From: an uncultured Pelagibacteraceae bacterium
Lineage (GTDB): Bacteria > Pseudomonadota > Alphaproteobacteria > Pelagibacterales > Pelagibacteraceae
Direction: 5' to 3'
DNA length: 64,000 nucleotides
Assembly (NCBI GenBank): GCA_902552805.1
Contig: CACDIC010000005.1
Span: 1-64,000 of the forward strand
The notes under the pieces are model-generated. The model saw only the letters and a list, made by a program, of their open reading frames with translations, was not told where the DNA came from and ran no database searches. Shown piece after piece: positions 53,733 through 62,722 of this stretch. Position numbers and translations under genes: made by a program. Every line of letters begins with the position of its first letter. The stretch's first letter is position 1.

Positions 53733-54652
53733 AAACAGCGATCATAAATTCTGAATCCTATGAAAAACATAATACTGGTGATGGTCATCCTGAGCAGCCC
53801 AAAAGAGTAATTGCTATAAAAGAAAAATTAAAAAAAAGAAAAGACCTTATCTGGTATAAGCCAGATAGTGTTCCTGAAGATATATTATCTATGACACATT
53901 CTAAGGACTATATAATTAATTTAAAAAATTCTTTTCCTCAAAAAGGTCTTAAGTTTTTAGATGGCGATACAGTTGTATCACCTGAAAGTAAAAAAGCAGT
54001 TTTTGATGCTGCTGGTTCAACAATAAGAGCAATAGATGGAATTGAGAACAATCAATATAAAAATGCATTCTGTTTGGCTAGACCACCTGGACACCATGCT
54101 GAAAAAAATAAGGCCATGGGATTTTGTTGTATATCAAATGCGGGGGTAGCAACGAACTATTTAGTGAAAAAATATAAATACAAAAGAATTGCCTGTGTAG
54201 ATTTTGATGTGCACTGGGGTAACGGAAATTATGATGTTATGCGTGATAATAAAAATTCATTATATATTTCTACACATCAATATCCTTTTTATCCTGGAGG
54301 TGGAACGGATAAAGATAAAGGAGACTTTAACAATTCATTGAATATCCCTTTGCCCGCTGGCACAAACTCAGAAGAATACTTTAATGCATTTGATAGAGTG
54401 TTAGAAAGACTAGTACAATATAAACCAGATTTTCTAATATTTTCAGCAGGTTTTGATGCACATAAAGATGATCCATTAGCTCAATTCCAGCTAAGCTCAA
54501 AAGATTTTTATGAAATTACTAAAAGAACATTAAGAGCTACTAATAAGTTTACTGCAGGTAAAGTTGTTTCTATACTTGAGGGTGGGTATGATTTAAATGC
54601 CTTAGCAGAAAGCGCTAATGAACATGTAAATGCCTTGGTAGAATTCAACTGA
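53729..54652 (+). CDS. Histone deacetylase-family amidohydrolase
   Basis: 307 residues, arginase/deacetylase fold of the class II HDAC/acetylpolyamine amidohydrolase family. The catalytic His pair is in RPPGHHAEKN (122-123); zinc ligands are Asp160 and His162 (VDFDVHWGNG) and Asp243 (SAGFDAHKDDPL), and LEGGYDL near the end completes the site. All catalytic residues are present, so an active deacetylase is likely; acetylated proteins, polyamines or small amides are all possible substrates. Translationally coupled to dapE (4-base overlap) and followed by a SET protein. Confidence 0.92.
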   Translation: MKTAIINSESYEKHNTGDGHPEQPKRVIAIKEKLKKRKDLIWYKPDSVPEDILSMTHSKDYIINLKNSFPQKGLKFLDGDTVVSPESKKAVFDAAGSTIRAIDGIENNQYKNAFCLARPPGHHAEKNKAMGFCCISNAGVATNYLVKKYKYKRIACVDFDVHWGNGNYDVMRDNKNSLYISTHQYPFYPGGGTDKDKGDFNNSLNIPLPAGTNSEEYFNAFDRVLERLVQYKPDFLIFSAGFDAHKDDPLAQFQLSSKDFYEITKRTLRATNKFTAGKVVSILEGGYDLNALAESANEHVNALVEFN

Positions 54653-54682
54653 TAAATATTTAGCTCATCATAAATCATCTTC

Positions 54683-55177
54683 ATGAAATTGTACAAAATT
54701 AGAAAATCAAAAATTGATAATAAAGGTCGTGGGCTTTATGCTACTAAAGATATCGCTGAAGGCACAAAAATTGTTAATTACTTGGGAAAAATAATTACAA
54801 ATAAAGAAGTTGAAGAGTCAGACAAATATGACAATAAAAAACCTATTTACTTATTTACTCTAAATAAAAAATATACCCTTGATGGTGATTTCTCATTTAA
54901 TATTGCTGGATTAGTAAATCATAGTTGTGATGCGAACGCACGTTATGATGGTAAGGGTTTAAAAATTTGGATAACAGCTGATAGAGATATTAAGAGAGGT
55001 GAAGAGATAACTTGTGATTATGGATTTAGTTTTGATAAAGAAGATTACAAACAATTTCCCTGTAAATGTAAATCAAAGAATTGTTGTGGTTTTATAATTC
55101 GTGAGGAAAGTCGTTGGAGGATTCATCGTAAATTTGCGATGAGTAATAAAAAAAAATTAATAAATAACTCTCGTTAA
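54683..55177 (+). CDS. SET-domain protein lysine methyltransferase-like
   Basis: 164 residues. The SET core is clear: GRGLYATKDIAEGTKI at the N-terminus, the pseudoknot NHSCDAN (79-85) and GEEITCDYGF (106-115) with the catalytic Tyr, then a post-SET-like Cys cluster CKCKSKNCCG (127-136) likely to bind zinc. It is basically a minimal SET enzyme. Target unknown; bacterial SET proteins can modify ribosomal or nucleoid proteins. It sits 30 bases after the HDAC-like gene and overlaps truA tail to tail by 21 bases. Confidence 0.9.
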   Translation: MKLYKIRKSKIDNKGRGLYATKDIAEGTKIVNYLGKIITNKEVEESDKYDNKKPIYLFTLNKKYTLDGDFSFNIAGLVNHSCDANARYDGKGLKIWITADRDIKRGEEITCDYGFSFDKEDYKQFPCKCKSKNCCGFIIREESRWRIHRKFAMSNKKKLINNSR

Positions 55178-55897
55178 ATAGAGACCTTGTGATGGTGCAG
55201 GTGGTGCACATAATTCTCTTTTTTTAGACTCCATTACATTTATAAATTTTTTTAATGTCCATTTTTTTTCCCCAACATATTTTAAACAACCAACCATGGA
55301 CCGGACTTGCTGTTGTAAAAAAGATTGGGATCTAAATTCTATTTCTATTTTATCTTTTGTAGATTTGATTTTTACTAATTTCATGGTTTTTATTGGACTT
55401 TTAGCCCTGCAACTTGATTTTCTAAAAGTACTAAAATCTATAGTTCCTATTAATTTTTTTGCACTTTTCCTCATTAATTTTAAATCAAGATCTTTCATAA
55501 TGTGTCAGCCTCTATTTTCATCTAAAACTGGTCCACTGATCCGATTTATAATCACGTAATTATAAACTCTCATTTTAGCTGAAAATCTGGCATGAAAATT
55601 TTTACTTCTTTTTTTAATCTTAAGTATTGCTATTCCATCTTTATTCAAAAAGTGATTGATTGATTTTAGGAACCTATCGATTTTGATAATCTTATTTTTA
55701 CAATCAAAATGTGCTGACTGTTCTTTAGCATGAACCCCTACGTCCAACCTTCCAGCTCCATATATTGTAATATTTTCTTTTAATAGTTTTGAAATTTTAT
55801 TTTGTAATAATCCCTGAACAGTTTTTCCCTTTTTCTGAATTTGCCACCCTCTAAAATTAGTGCCCACATATTCAATTAAGATCTGATATCTAAACAT
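55157..55897 (-). pseudogene. truA: tRNA pseudouridine synthase A interrupted by an in-frame TGA
   Basis: Both halves of TruA are present in the same frame. Residues 1-130 include the catalytic Asp52 in GAGRLDVGVHA; then a TGA at 55507-55505, followed by His-Ile and a complete C-terminal half (KDLDLKLMRKSAKKLIG, DFSTFRKSSC, QQQVRSMVGCL, APSQGLYL). The TGA stands where alphaproteobacterial TruA usually has Trp (WH before the LD-x-x-x-M block), so TGG to TGA is the simplest change. TGA is a genuine stop elsewhere here. Options: recent nonsense mutation, sequence error, read-through, or two chains from a restart at ATG 55498. It normally modifies positions 38-40 of tRNAs. Confidence 0.8.
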
Positions 55898-56822
55898 TTA
55901 ATAACTTTGAACCCTTTTTAATTTGGGAGCCCAACATGAATTCACTAATTTTTTGTGCTCTTTTTCCTTGCCTTTGAATTTCAAGAATCTTGATTGATTG
56001 ATTGTTCTTACATGCTACTTCCAGCTGATTTGAAATTATTTCTCCAACTTGACCTTTGCCATTACCAATTTCGGCTTTCAAAATTTTATATCTTTCGCCA
56101 TTAAAACTAAAAGAAGCACCTGGGGAGGGAAATAATCCATTTATTTTTCCAATTATTTTAAATGCATCCTCGTCCCAATCAATCTGTGACTCCTCCTTAT
56201 CAATTTTTTTTGCATAAGTAGCTTTTGAATGATCCTGATCAATAAACTTCGCCTTATCTTCAAGTATATCGTCCACATTATCTAAAATTTTTTCAGCAGC
56301 TAAAGCAGATAGTTTTTCTGAAATTTCTTGAGCATTTTGGTTTTGATCTATTTTGATTTTATAAATATTACTAACTGGTCCACTATCCAATTCTTTTTTG
56401 ATCTTCATGATACTTATGCCAGTTTCAGGATCTAAATTCATAATTGATCTCTGAATTGGTGCTGCGCCTCGCCAACTAGGAAGAATTGAGGCGTGAACAT
56501 TTACAAAACCTTTTTTGGTTAAGTTTAAAAAATTTTCAGGAATAATTTGTCCATATGCACACACTATTGCAAGATCAGCATTTAACTTTTTTAAAAATTC
56601 ATACTCCTCTTGATTACCCTTCAGTGTCTTGGGTGTTCTATAATCTATATTTAAAGTTTCAGAGATACCCTGAATTGGACTCTTGTTGATTTTTTGTCCT
56701 CTATGAGATTTTTGTGGTGGTTGAGTAAAAACCACAGAAATATTATAACCATTTTGATATAGAGATTTTAAGATAGGAACACAAAATATTGGTGTACCCA
56801 TAAAGATAATCTTATTTGCCAT
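55890..56822 (-). CDS. fmt: Methionyl-tRNA formyltransferase
   Basis: Formylates initiator Met-tRNA. 310 residues. The N-terminal formyl-folate domain holds FMGTPIFCVP and NVHASILPSWRGAAPIQRSI with the catalytic Asn-His, and SIMKIKKELDSGP. The C-terminal OB-like tRNA-binding domain includes GLFPSPGASFSFNG. Two bases downstream of def; def-fmt-truA is the normal alphaproteobacterial order. Overlaps truA by 8 bases. Confidence 0.96.
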   Translation of the reverse strand: MANKIIFMGTPIFCVPILKSLYQNGYNISVVFTQPPQKSHRGQKINKSPIQGISETLNIDYRTPKTLKGNQEEYEFLKKLNADLAIVCAYGQIIPENFLNLTKKGFVNVHASILPSWRGAAPIQRSIMNLDPETGISIMKIKKELDSGPVSNIYKIKIDQNQNAQEISEKLSALAAEKILDNVDDILEDKAKFIDQDHSKATYAKKIDKEESQIDWDEDAFKIIGKINGLFPSPGASFSFNGERYKILKAEIGNGKGQVGEIISNQLEVACKNNQSIKILEIQRQGKRAQKISEFMLGSQIKKGSKLLNV

Positions 56823-56824
56823 CT

Positions 56825-57346
56825 TTAAACTACTATTCTGTCTGGATTTTTTTTAATTTTTGAAATTTTTTTTATAATAAAATTTTTTTTTAATTTTGAT
56901 AAATGATCAATAATTAATTTTCCATCTAAATGATTTATTTCATGTTGAATACAAGTAGATAGAAGTCCATCACATTTAAGATTTTTCTTCTCTCCCTTTT
57001 CATCAATATATTCCACCTCACAAATTTTTGGTCTCTCAATTTCAATAAAAGTTTCAGGTATTGATAGACAACCCTCTTCGTACACCGATGTTTCTTCACT
57101 TAAGTTTTTTATTACAGGATTGATTAAAGCAATTGGTTGATTTTTTTCATCCTTATTCGAAACATCAACAACTAAAACCCTTTTAAGTATACCTACTTGA
57201 ACTGCTGCAAGGCCAATTCCCTTTGAGTGATACATTGTTTCAAATAAATCATCTATTAACTTTTTTTCATTAATTCCAATTTTTTCAATTGGATCGGAAA
57301 CTTTTTTTAATATTTCATCTGGAACAATAACAATTTCTTTAAGCAT
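56825..57346 (-). CDS. def: Peptide deformylase
   Basis: Removes the N-formyl group from nascent chains, paired functionally with Fmt. 173 residues. All three motifs are present: GIGLAAVQVG, EEGCLSIP and QHEINHLDG (HExxH metal site with Cys from motif II). Type I length. First gene of def-fmt-truA; a 23-base gap separates it from the exported protein gene upstream. Confidence 0.97.
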   Translation of the reverse strand: MLKEIVIVPDEILKKVSDPIEKIGINEKKLIDDLFETMYHSKGIGLAAVQVGILKRVLVVDVSNKDEKNQPIALINPVIKNLSEETSVYEEGCLSIPETFIEIERPKICEVEYIDEKGEKKNLKCDGLLSTCIQHEINHLDGKLIIDHLSKLKKNFIIKKISKIKKNPDRIVV

Positions 57347-57369
57347 AAAGTTAATAAATAAACTAATTT

Positions 57370-59145
57370 TTAAACTTTTAAAGGAAGAACTTTAAGTAAT
57401 ATCTTATTTCTCATCCAATCAATATTAAGCTTATTGAGAGCTGTGACTATAAAATAAATTGTATCTTCATCTATTCTCTCAATTTCATCTTGTCCAATCA
57501 ATTCGGCTATTCTTAAAAGTGCTAAACCAGTTTCTTTATTATTAATCATAATTTGTATGTCTGTAGGGATTTCGTTTTCATCTATTTGATACAAATCATC
57601 ATATTTTTCTGAAATTTCAATTCCATCATATCTCAATGACTCTAAAAATATAATGTCTTTTTTAGAAAGAAAATATTTTTTGTTTTTCTTAATTTTTTTT
57701 AAAAAATGATTTGTATCTTTAGAAATTTTAGAACTTGCATAATCACCATTGAAATAATTAATAAGTTTTGATTGATGCATAATTTCATTATTAAATTTAA
57801 TTTTTTTATCTTCATCTTTTTCAATTTGAATATTTGTATAATAAAAACTGGTTAAATTATCTGGTATATCTAAAGGATTTATCTTCTCGAGAAAAATTTT
57901 TAGTTCTCGATCAAACGCATTATCTAAACCATCATCGTTAAATGAATTTTTTAATATTTTTAATAACTTTAATTTTTCTACCATTTCTGACTCAAGTAAA
58001 ATTTTTTGATAAATAAGGGCTCTTCCCTCAATTTTAGTAAGTTTTTTATATTCTTTTTGAGCATTGAAAAGTTGATTAAAATCAAATTGAAATCTTTTAT
58101 ATAAATCAAATAACTCTTGTTCTGGATAATTCTTATCATGAACAGCCTTTTCTATAGTTGCTATTTTTCCAATTTCTGAAACATCAATTTGCCTAAATGA
58201 GCCTAATAAGTTTGCAGATGAAAGGTATTTCCAAATTATTTTTTTCGTTTTATCATCTGGTTCGAAATTAAAATTGGGATTAGTTTGATGGGCTAGATAG
58301 AAATCAAATATTGATTCTTCAGAGACTGATAGATCTATTTTTTTTGTATATTTTAGTAAATAATTTATTTTTTTTTCGAAATATTCATCCTTAAAACCTG
58401 ACTCTTTTTTTAAATCCAAAATTAATTGAGCTTCCTCTCTTTTATTATCTTTAATCAAACAATAAATATTAAATTTAGATAAATACTCATCTGTAATTAA
58501 TTGATTATTTTTTGAAAATACGCCACAAGCTTTATCAATATCTGAATTAGAAAGATATTCATCCACAAGGTATTTTGTAAGTTCAGAGAATAAATTAATT
58601 ATTTGATTTTGGATTAAATATTCTTCGATTAAATCTAGGTTTGAATTTTTTATTAACCAATCAGACTTTAATCCCAGAAATTCATCATCTGATATATTTT
58701 TTTTTGGATTATGAGCATTAATTAAGAGTAAAGTATTAATGATTTCAATTGCATCATTAGATAAATCCATCTTATTTAATTTTGTGAACAAATTTTTTAA
58801 TTGGTCACCATCTGAGTGAGACCACATATCTACATTAAGATCATAATCCTCTGGGTCATATAATCCGATTATCTTAATTTCTTTCGTATCAAACTTTTCA
58901 TCAAGATTAATAATTGATTTTTGATTTTGATTTTGTGTACCAAAAACACTTGGCTCAATACTCTCTTCAACTATATTTTCTTTATTTAAAATTTCTGAAT
59001 TATTTATTAATTTATTTTCCTCAATTTCTTTTTTATCTATGTTCCAAATATCAACTGGTTTTTCCTCTGTATTGGCAATAGAAACAAAAAATAAAAAAAA
59101 TAAAAAAAAAATTTTTTTTTTATTTAACAATTTTAAAATTTTCAT
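57370..59145 (-). CDS. Large exported or membrane-tethered helical protein of unknown function
   Basis: 591 residues. The N-terminus is a basic segment, a hydrophobic core (KKIFFLFFLFFVSIANTEE) and a likely cleavage site after SIANT, so export is expected. After an Asn/Glu-rich linker (to about 90) the protein is almost wholly helical, with LFTKLNKMDLSNDAIEIINTLL-like segments (cited in short form) suggesting TPR-like or alpha-solenoid repeats. No enzyme motif seen and no family recognised. It overlaps the 59-residue membrane protein by 26 bases and may form a complex with it at the cell envelope. Confidence 0.8.
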   Translation of the reverse strand: MKILKLLNKKKIFFLFFLFFVSIANTEEKPVDIWNIDKKEIEENKLINNSEILNKENIVEESIEPSVFGTQNQNQKSIINLDEKFDTKEIKIIGLYDPEDYDLNVDMWSHSDGDQLKNLFTKLNKMDLSNDAIEIINTLLLINAHNPKKNISDDEFLGLKSDWLIKNSNLDLIEEYLIQNQIINLFSELTKYLVDEYLSNSDIDKACGVFSKNNQLITDEYLSKFNIYCLIKDNKREEAQLILDLKKESGFKDEYFEKKINYLLKYTKKIDLSVSEESIFDFYLAHQTNPNFNFEPDDKTKKIIWKYLSSANLLGSFRQIDVSEIGKIATIEKAVHDKNYPEQELFDLYKRFQFDFNQLFNAQKEYKKLTKIEGRALIYQKILLESEMVEKLKLLKILKNSFNDDGLDNAFDRELKIFLEKINPLDIPDNLTSFYYTNIQIEKDEDKKIKFNNEIMHQSKLINYFNGDYASSKISKDTNHFLKKIKKNKKYFLSKKDIIFLESLRYDGIEISEKYDDLYQIDENEIPTDIQIMINNKETGLALLRIAELIGQDEIERIDEDTIYFIVTALNKLNIDWMRNKILLKVLPLKV

Positions 59146-59299
59146 TTGGAATGATTTTATCTATATTTTTTTTAGGAGCTGGAAAATCAATTTTATTAAG
59201 TAAAAAAATAATTAAAAAAAAGACAAACAATAATAAAACTAATTTAGTTACAATACCCATAATACTTCGGCTTGAACTTGTTTTTTTTATAAATTGCAT
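59120..59299 (-). CDS. Small single-pass membrane protein (59 residues)
   Basis: ATG at 59299 to TAA at 59122-59120. The short polar N-terminus (MQFIKKTSSSRS) with basic residues, a strong transmembrane helix at about residues 18-34 and a polar tail with PAPKK and IIPNENFK suggest an N-in, C-out anchor protein. It overlaps the start of the 591-residue exported protein by 26 bases in another frame, and is divergent from aroK. Coherent topology and coupling support a real gene; family not recognised. Confidence 0.65.
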   Translation of the reverse strand: MQFIKKTSSSRSIMGIVTKLVLLLFVFFLIIFLLNKIDFPAPKKNIDKIIPNENFKIVK

Positions 59300-59356
59300 A
59301 TACTTTTAAGTAATTTCAAATTAAGACATATTTGTGGTTTTTCAATAAAGAAAATT

Positions 59357-59860
59357 ATGAAATCTGATAGAAATATTGTTTTTTTAGGCATGATGGGATC
59401 TGGTAAAACATCTATTGGATTTTTAGTTTCAAAAAAACTGAAATTAGATTTTTATGATGTGGACCATTACATAGAAAATAAGCTCGAAATGAAAATTTCA
59501 AATATATTCAAAAACAAAGGTGAAAAATTTTTCAGAGAATACGAGGAAAAAATTACTTTAGAACTTATGAAAATTAAGGGAATAGTAGTTTCTTTGGGTG
59601 GTGGAGCTTTTTTAAATAAAAATATAAGAAACGAGGTTTTGAAGAACCACATTTCTTTTTGGCTTAAAACTAAGGATGATATTTTAATCGAAAGAATAAA
59701 AAAAAGCGCTAAAAGGCCATTAGCCTATAATGTTTCTAATAGTGATTTACAAAATATGATAAAAAATCGTAATAAATATTATGCAAAAGCGCAAAATAAA
59801 ATTGATTGTGACAATAAAACGAAAAAAGAAATTGTAGATAAAATCTTAGATATTATATGA
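59357..59860 (+). CDS. aroK: Shikimate kinase
   Basis: Phosphorylates shikimate. 167 residues from ATG 59357 (MKSDRNIVFLGMMGSGKTS), which matches the family N-terminus; the ATG at 59294 would add 21 residues and overlap the divergent gene. P-loop GMMGSGKTS, substrate Asp in DVDHYIE, Arg in FFREYE, the VSLGGGAF loop and the lid Arg in AKRPLA are all present. Overlaps aroB by 4 bases: the aroK-aroB pair is typical. Confidence 0.95.
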   Translation: MKSDRNIVFLGMMGSGKTSIGFLVSKKLKLDFYDVDHYIENKLEMKISNIFKNKGEKFFREYEEKITLELMKIKGIVVSLGGGAFLNKNIRNEVLKNHISFWLKTKDDILIERIKKSAKRPLAYNVSNSDLQNMIKNRNKYYAKAQNKIDCDNKTKKEIVDKILDII

Positions 59861-60963
59861 AAACAATTAAATTGATAATTAAGACTAATTCTGAAAAATA
59901 TCCAATTTTTATTGGAAAGAATCTTATTACAAAAATATCAAGTCTGATGGTCAATAATTCCATTAAATCAAAAAAATGTTTATTGGTAGTTGACAGAAAT
60001 GTTCCTAAAAAATTTATTTCTGAAATAAAAAAAAAACTACGAAATAAAAAAGTATTTTTATTTAGTTTTAATGCCAATGAAAAAAATAAGAATCAAACTA
60101 TTGTAAATTCAATCTTAGAAATTTTACTTAATAAAAATTTTTCTAGAGAAGATAGTTTATTAGCAATAGGGGGAGGTATAACTGGAGACGTTGGTGGTTT
60201 TGCTGCAAGTTTATTTAAAAGGGGATTGCATTTTGTAAATATCCCCACCACCCTTTTAGCTCAAGTAGACTCATCGATTGGTGGCAAAACAGGAGTAAAT
60301 TCTAAGCATGGAAAAAATCTCATTGGTAGCTTCTATCAACCAAAATTAGTCATAAGCGATATAGATACTTTAAAAACACTCAATAGAAGAGAAATTGTTT
60401 GTGGGTATGGTGAGATTTTAAAACACTCTATAATCTCTAAAAAGAAATTCTTTAAATATTTGGATAACAATTTTGATAACATTATTAAACTTAAATCTCC
60501 TTATATAGAAAAGGCAATATTTGAGAGTTGTAAAATTAAAAAAGATGTAGTCGAAAAGGATGAAAAAGAGAGCAATTTAAGAAAAAAATTAAATTTTGGT
60601 CACACTTTTGGTCATTCATTTGAAGCTTCACTAGGATATTCTAAAAGATTAAATCATGGTGAAGCTGTTATTTTAGGAATGATGGTGGCATTAAAATTTA
60701 GCAATAAGTATAAATTCCTAAATTCTAATGATTATAAATTAATTTCTGCTCATTATAAAAATTCAAAATTACCTTCAGATATTAAAAAATATTTTAAAAA
60801 TAAAGATCTTAATAAAATTATCAAATTTATGAAAACTGATAAAAAAAACAATTCTGATAAAATAAAGTTGGTTTTATTGAAAAAAATAGGCCATACAATT
60901 TTAAATCAAGAATACTCAATAAAAAATTTAAATCGTTTCTTAAAAAATCAATTAATTGATTAA
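59857..60963 (+). CDS. aroB: 3-dehydroquinate synthase
   Basis: Second shikimate-pathway step, NAD- and metal-dependent. 368 residues. GGGITGDVGGFAA is the NAD loop, NIPTTLLAQVDSSIGGKTGVN the core (cited in part as LLAQVDSSIGGKTG), and metal ligands lie in GHTFGHSFE and LNHGEAV. Together with aroK, aroA and pheA, most of the aromatic route is represented in the window. 3' end overlaps bolA by 12 bases. Confidence 0.96.
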   Translation: MKTIKLIIKTNSEKYPIFIGKNLITKISSLMVNNSIKSKKCLLVVDRNVPKKFISEIKKKLRNKKVFLFSFNANEKNKNQTIVNSILEILLNKNFSREDSLLAIGGGITGDVGGFAASLFKRGLHFVNIPTTLLAQVDSSIGGKTGVNSKHGKNLIGSFYQPKLVISDIDTLKTLNRREIVCGYGEILKHSIISKKKFFKYLDNNFDNIIKLKSPYIEKAIFESCKIKKDVVEKDEKESNLRKKLNFGHTFGHSFEASLGYSKRLNHGEAVILGMMVALKFSNKYKFLNSNDYKLISAHYKNSKLPSDIKKYFKNKDLNKIIKFMKTDKKNNSDKIKLVLLKKIGHTILNQEYSIKNLNRFLKNQLID

Positions 60964-61212
60964 AATTTGAATAGAGTGAATATATTTATTTAATTCCTCA
61001 TTCAAAATTTTGTAAATTTTTTTATCACTATCAATTCTTTTCATTTGCTTAAGTTCCTTTGACACTAAAGAAATTTTAAGATGAAATTTACCTGCTTGAT
61101 TTCCAGTATGATTTTTATGGAGAAAAGATTTATCTTCAATTAATATACTTTCTAGAGCAATTTGATTTTGTAATTTATTTTTTACGATTGCAATTAAATC
61201 ATTTATATTCAT
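60952..61212 (-). CDS. BolA/IbaG family protein
   Basis: 86 residues. The BolA fold is indicated by an N-terminal helix, LESILIEDKSFLHKNHTG and GKFHLKISLVSKELKQM (the HFxxxIVS-like segment, here HLKISLVS), then KIYKILNEEL. BolA proteins pair with monothiol glutaredoxins in Fe-S handling. The place next to the J-domain-cobS-cobT group is conserved in alphaproteobacteria. Divergent from the J-domain gene by 18 bases. Confidence 0.88.
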   Translation of the reverse strand: MNINDLIAIVKNKLQNQIALESILIEDKSFLHKNHTGNQAGKFHLKISLVSKELKQMKRIDSDKKIYKILNEELNKYIHSIQILIN

Positions 61213-61230
61213 AAGTATAGTTATATTATC

Positions 61231-61764
61231 ATGAAAAATATTTGCGACTGGAATAATTGTAAAGAAATTGGTGAATATAAAGCGCCTATTGAAAAGGATA
61301 ATAGTAAAAAATATAGAATGTTATGTTTAGAACACGTAAAAGAATTTAATAAAAATTGGAATTATTTTTCCGGTATGAATGATAATCAGGTAATTAATTT
61401 TCTAAAATCAGATATGATATGGCATAAACCCACTCAAAGTTTTAGTTCATCTGATAATTTTTTTAAAGTTTTATGGAATAACACCTTAAAAGATGAAATG
61501 GATAATGATAAATTTAAAAGTGAATTCAATCATATGCGTCAATTTAAATTTGATCATAAAGATATTAAAGCCTTTAGTATATTGGGTGTTTCAGTAGGTT
61601 TAAAATGGCAAAAAGTTCAGGAAAAATTCAAAACACTTGTCAAAAAATTTCACCCTGATATGAATGCCGGAAATAAAAAATATGAAGAAAAACTAAAGTT
61701 AATTACTTTAGCTTATACACAATTAAAAAATACATATAGGAACAAAATTGACACCCAATCTTAA
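61231..61764 (+). CDS. J-domain (DnaJ-like) protein with N-terminal Cys/His motif
   Basis: 177 residues. The C-terminal J domain (about 110-172) has the HPD motif in VKKFHPDMN and helices around [20 protein letters not shown]. The N-terminus carries [15 protein letters not shown] and [10 protein letters not shown], a Cys/His pattern that may bind a metal. It is a co-chaperone type, so a DnaK partner is expected. It overlaps cobS by 17 bases; the bolA, J-protein, cobS, cobT neighbourhood recurs in alphaproteobacteria. Confidence 0.88.
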   Translation: MKNICDWNNCKEIGEYKAPIEKDNSKKYRMLCLEHVKEFNKNWNYFSGMNDNQVINFLKSDMIWHKPTQSFSSSDNFFKVLWNNTLKDEMDNDKFKSEFNHMRQFKFDHKDIKAFSILGVSVGLKWQKVQEKFKTLVKKFHPDMNAGNKKYEEKLKLITLAYTQLKNTYRNKIDTQS

Positions 61765-62722
61765 CATTCAACCCGATATTAAAATTTCATTAAAACAATC
61801 ATTTGGTATTGATTCTGAGATGGAAGTAGACGCATTCTCTAAAAAAAGCGAATATGTTCCAGAAATAGATAAAAATTATAAATTTGATAGAGATACAACA
61901 TTAGCAATTGTCTCTGGATTTGCACACAATAAAAGAGTTCTGGTGCAAGGTTATCATGGCACAGGAAAATCTACACATATAGAACAAATTGCTGCTAGAT
62001 TAAATTGGCCCTGTATAAGAGTTAACTTAGATAGCCACATCAGCAGAATAGATCTGATTGGTAAAGATGCAATCGTCCTGAAAGAAGGAAAACAAGTTAC
62101 ACAATTTAATGAAGGTATTTTACCATGGTCAATTCAAAATCCAGTAGCTTTAGTTTTTGATGAGTATGACGCTGGAAGACCTGATGTAATGTTTGTCATT
62201 CAAAGAGTTCTTGAAGCTGAAGGTAACTTTACCCTCTTAGACAAAAATAAGGTCATAAAGCAAAATAAATTTTTTAGATTATTTGCTACATCAAATACAG
62301 TCGGTTTAGGAGATACCACTGGACTTTATCATGGAACACAACAAATCAATCAAGGTCAAATGGATAGATGGAATATTGTAACAACACTTAATTACCTTAG
62401 TCTAGATAAAGAAATGGATATTATATTAGCGAAAAACAAATCTTTAAATAATCCCAAAGGAAAAGAAAAAGTTTCAAATATGATAAAAGTTGCATCCTTA
62501 ACTCGAAAAGGATTTATAGCCGGCGACATAAGTACTGTAATGAGTCCAAGAACTGTATTGCATTGGGCTGAAAATGCAGAAATTTTTAAAGATGTAGGTT
62601 ACGCATTTAGAGTCACTTTTCTAAATAAATGTGATGAAATTGAAAAAAATACAATTGCTGAATACTATCAAAGATGTTTTGGAGAAGAACTACCAGAGTC
62701 ACTCGCAAATATTCAAATTTAA
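61748..62722 (+). CDS. cobS: CobS-type AAA+ ATPase (cobaltochelatase subunit CobS homologue)
   Basis: 324 residues; the start is TTG at 61748 ([14 protein letters not shown]), inside the J-domain gene. Walker [10 protein letters not shown] (68-76), Walker [12 protein letters not shown], and [17 protein letters not shown] near sensor 1 match CobS closely. In aerobic cobalamin synthesis CobS-CobT drive cobalt insertion by CobN. cobN is not in the window and SAR11 is generally thought not to make cobalamin, so a chelatase-independent role, such as a MoxR/vWA-like remodelling pair with cobT, is possible. Confidence 0.92.
   Translation: MTPNLNIQPDIKISLKQSFGIDSEMEVDAFSKKSEYVPEIDKNYKFDRDTTLAIVSGFAHNKRVLVQGYHGTGKSTHIEQIAARLNWPCIRVNLDSHISRIDLIGKDAIVLKEGKQVTQFNEGILPWSIQNPVALVFDEYDAGRPDVMFVIQRVLEAEGNFTLLDKNKVIKQNKFFRLFATSNTVGLGDTTGLYHGTQQINQGQMDRWNIVTTLNYLSLDKEMDIILAKNKSLNNPKGKEKVSNMIKVASLTRKGFIAGDISTVMSPRTVLHWAENAEIFKDVGYAFRVTFLNKCDEIEKNTIAEYYQRCFGEELPESLANIQI

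Noticed and set aside
55157..55498. Separate C-terminal TruA gene starting at ATG 55498
   Set aside because: The upstream half is in the same frame with only TGA and two codons between; one interrupted truA is simpler, though a restart cannot be excluded.
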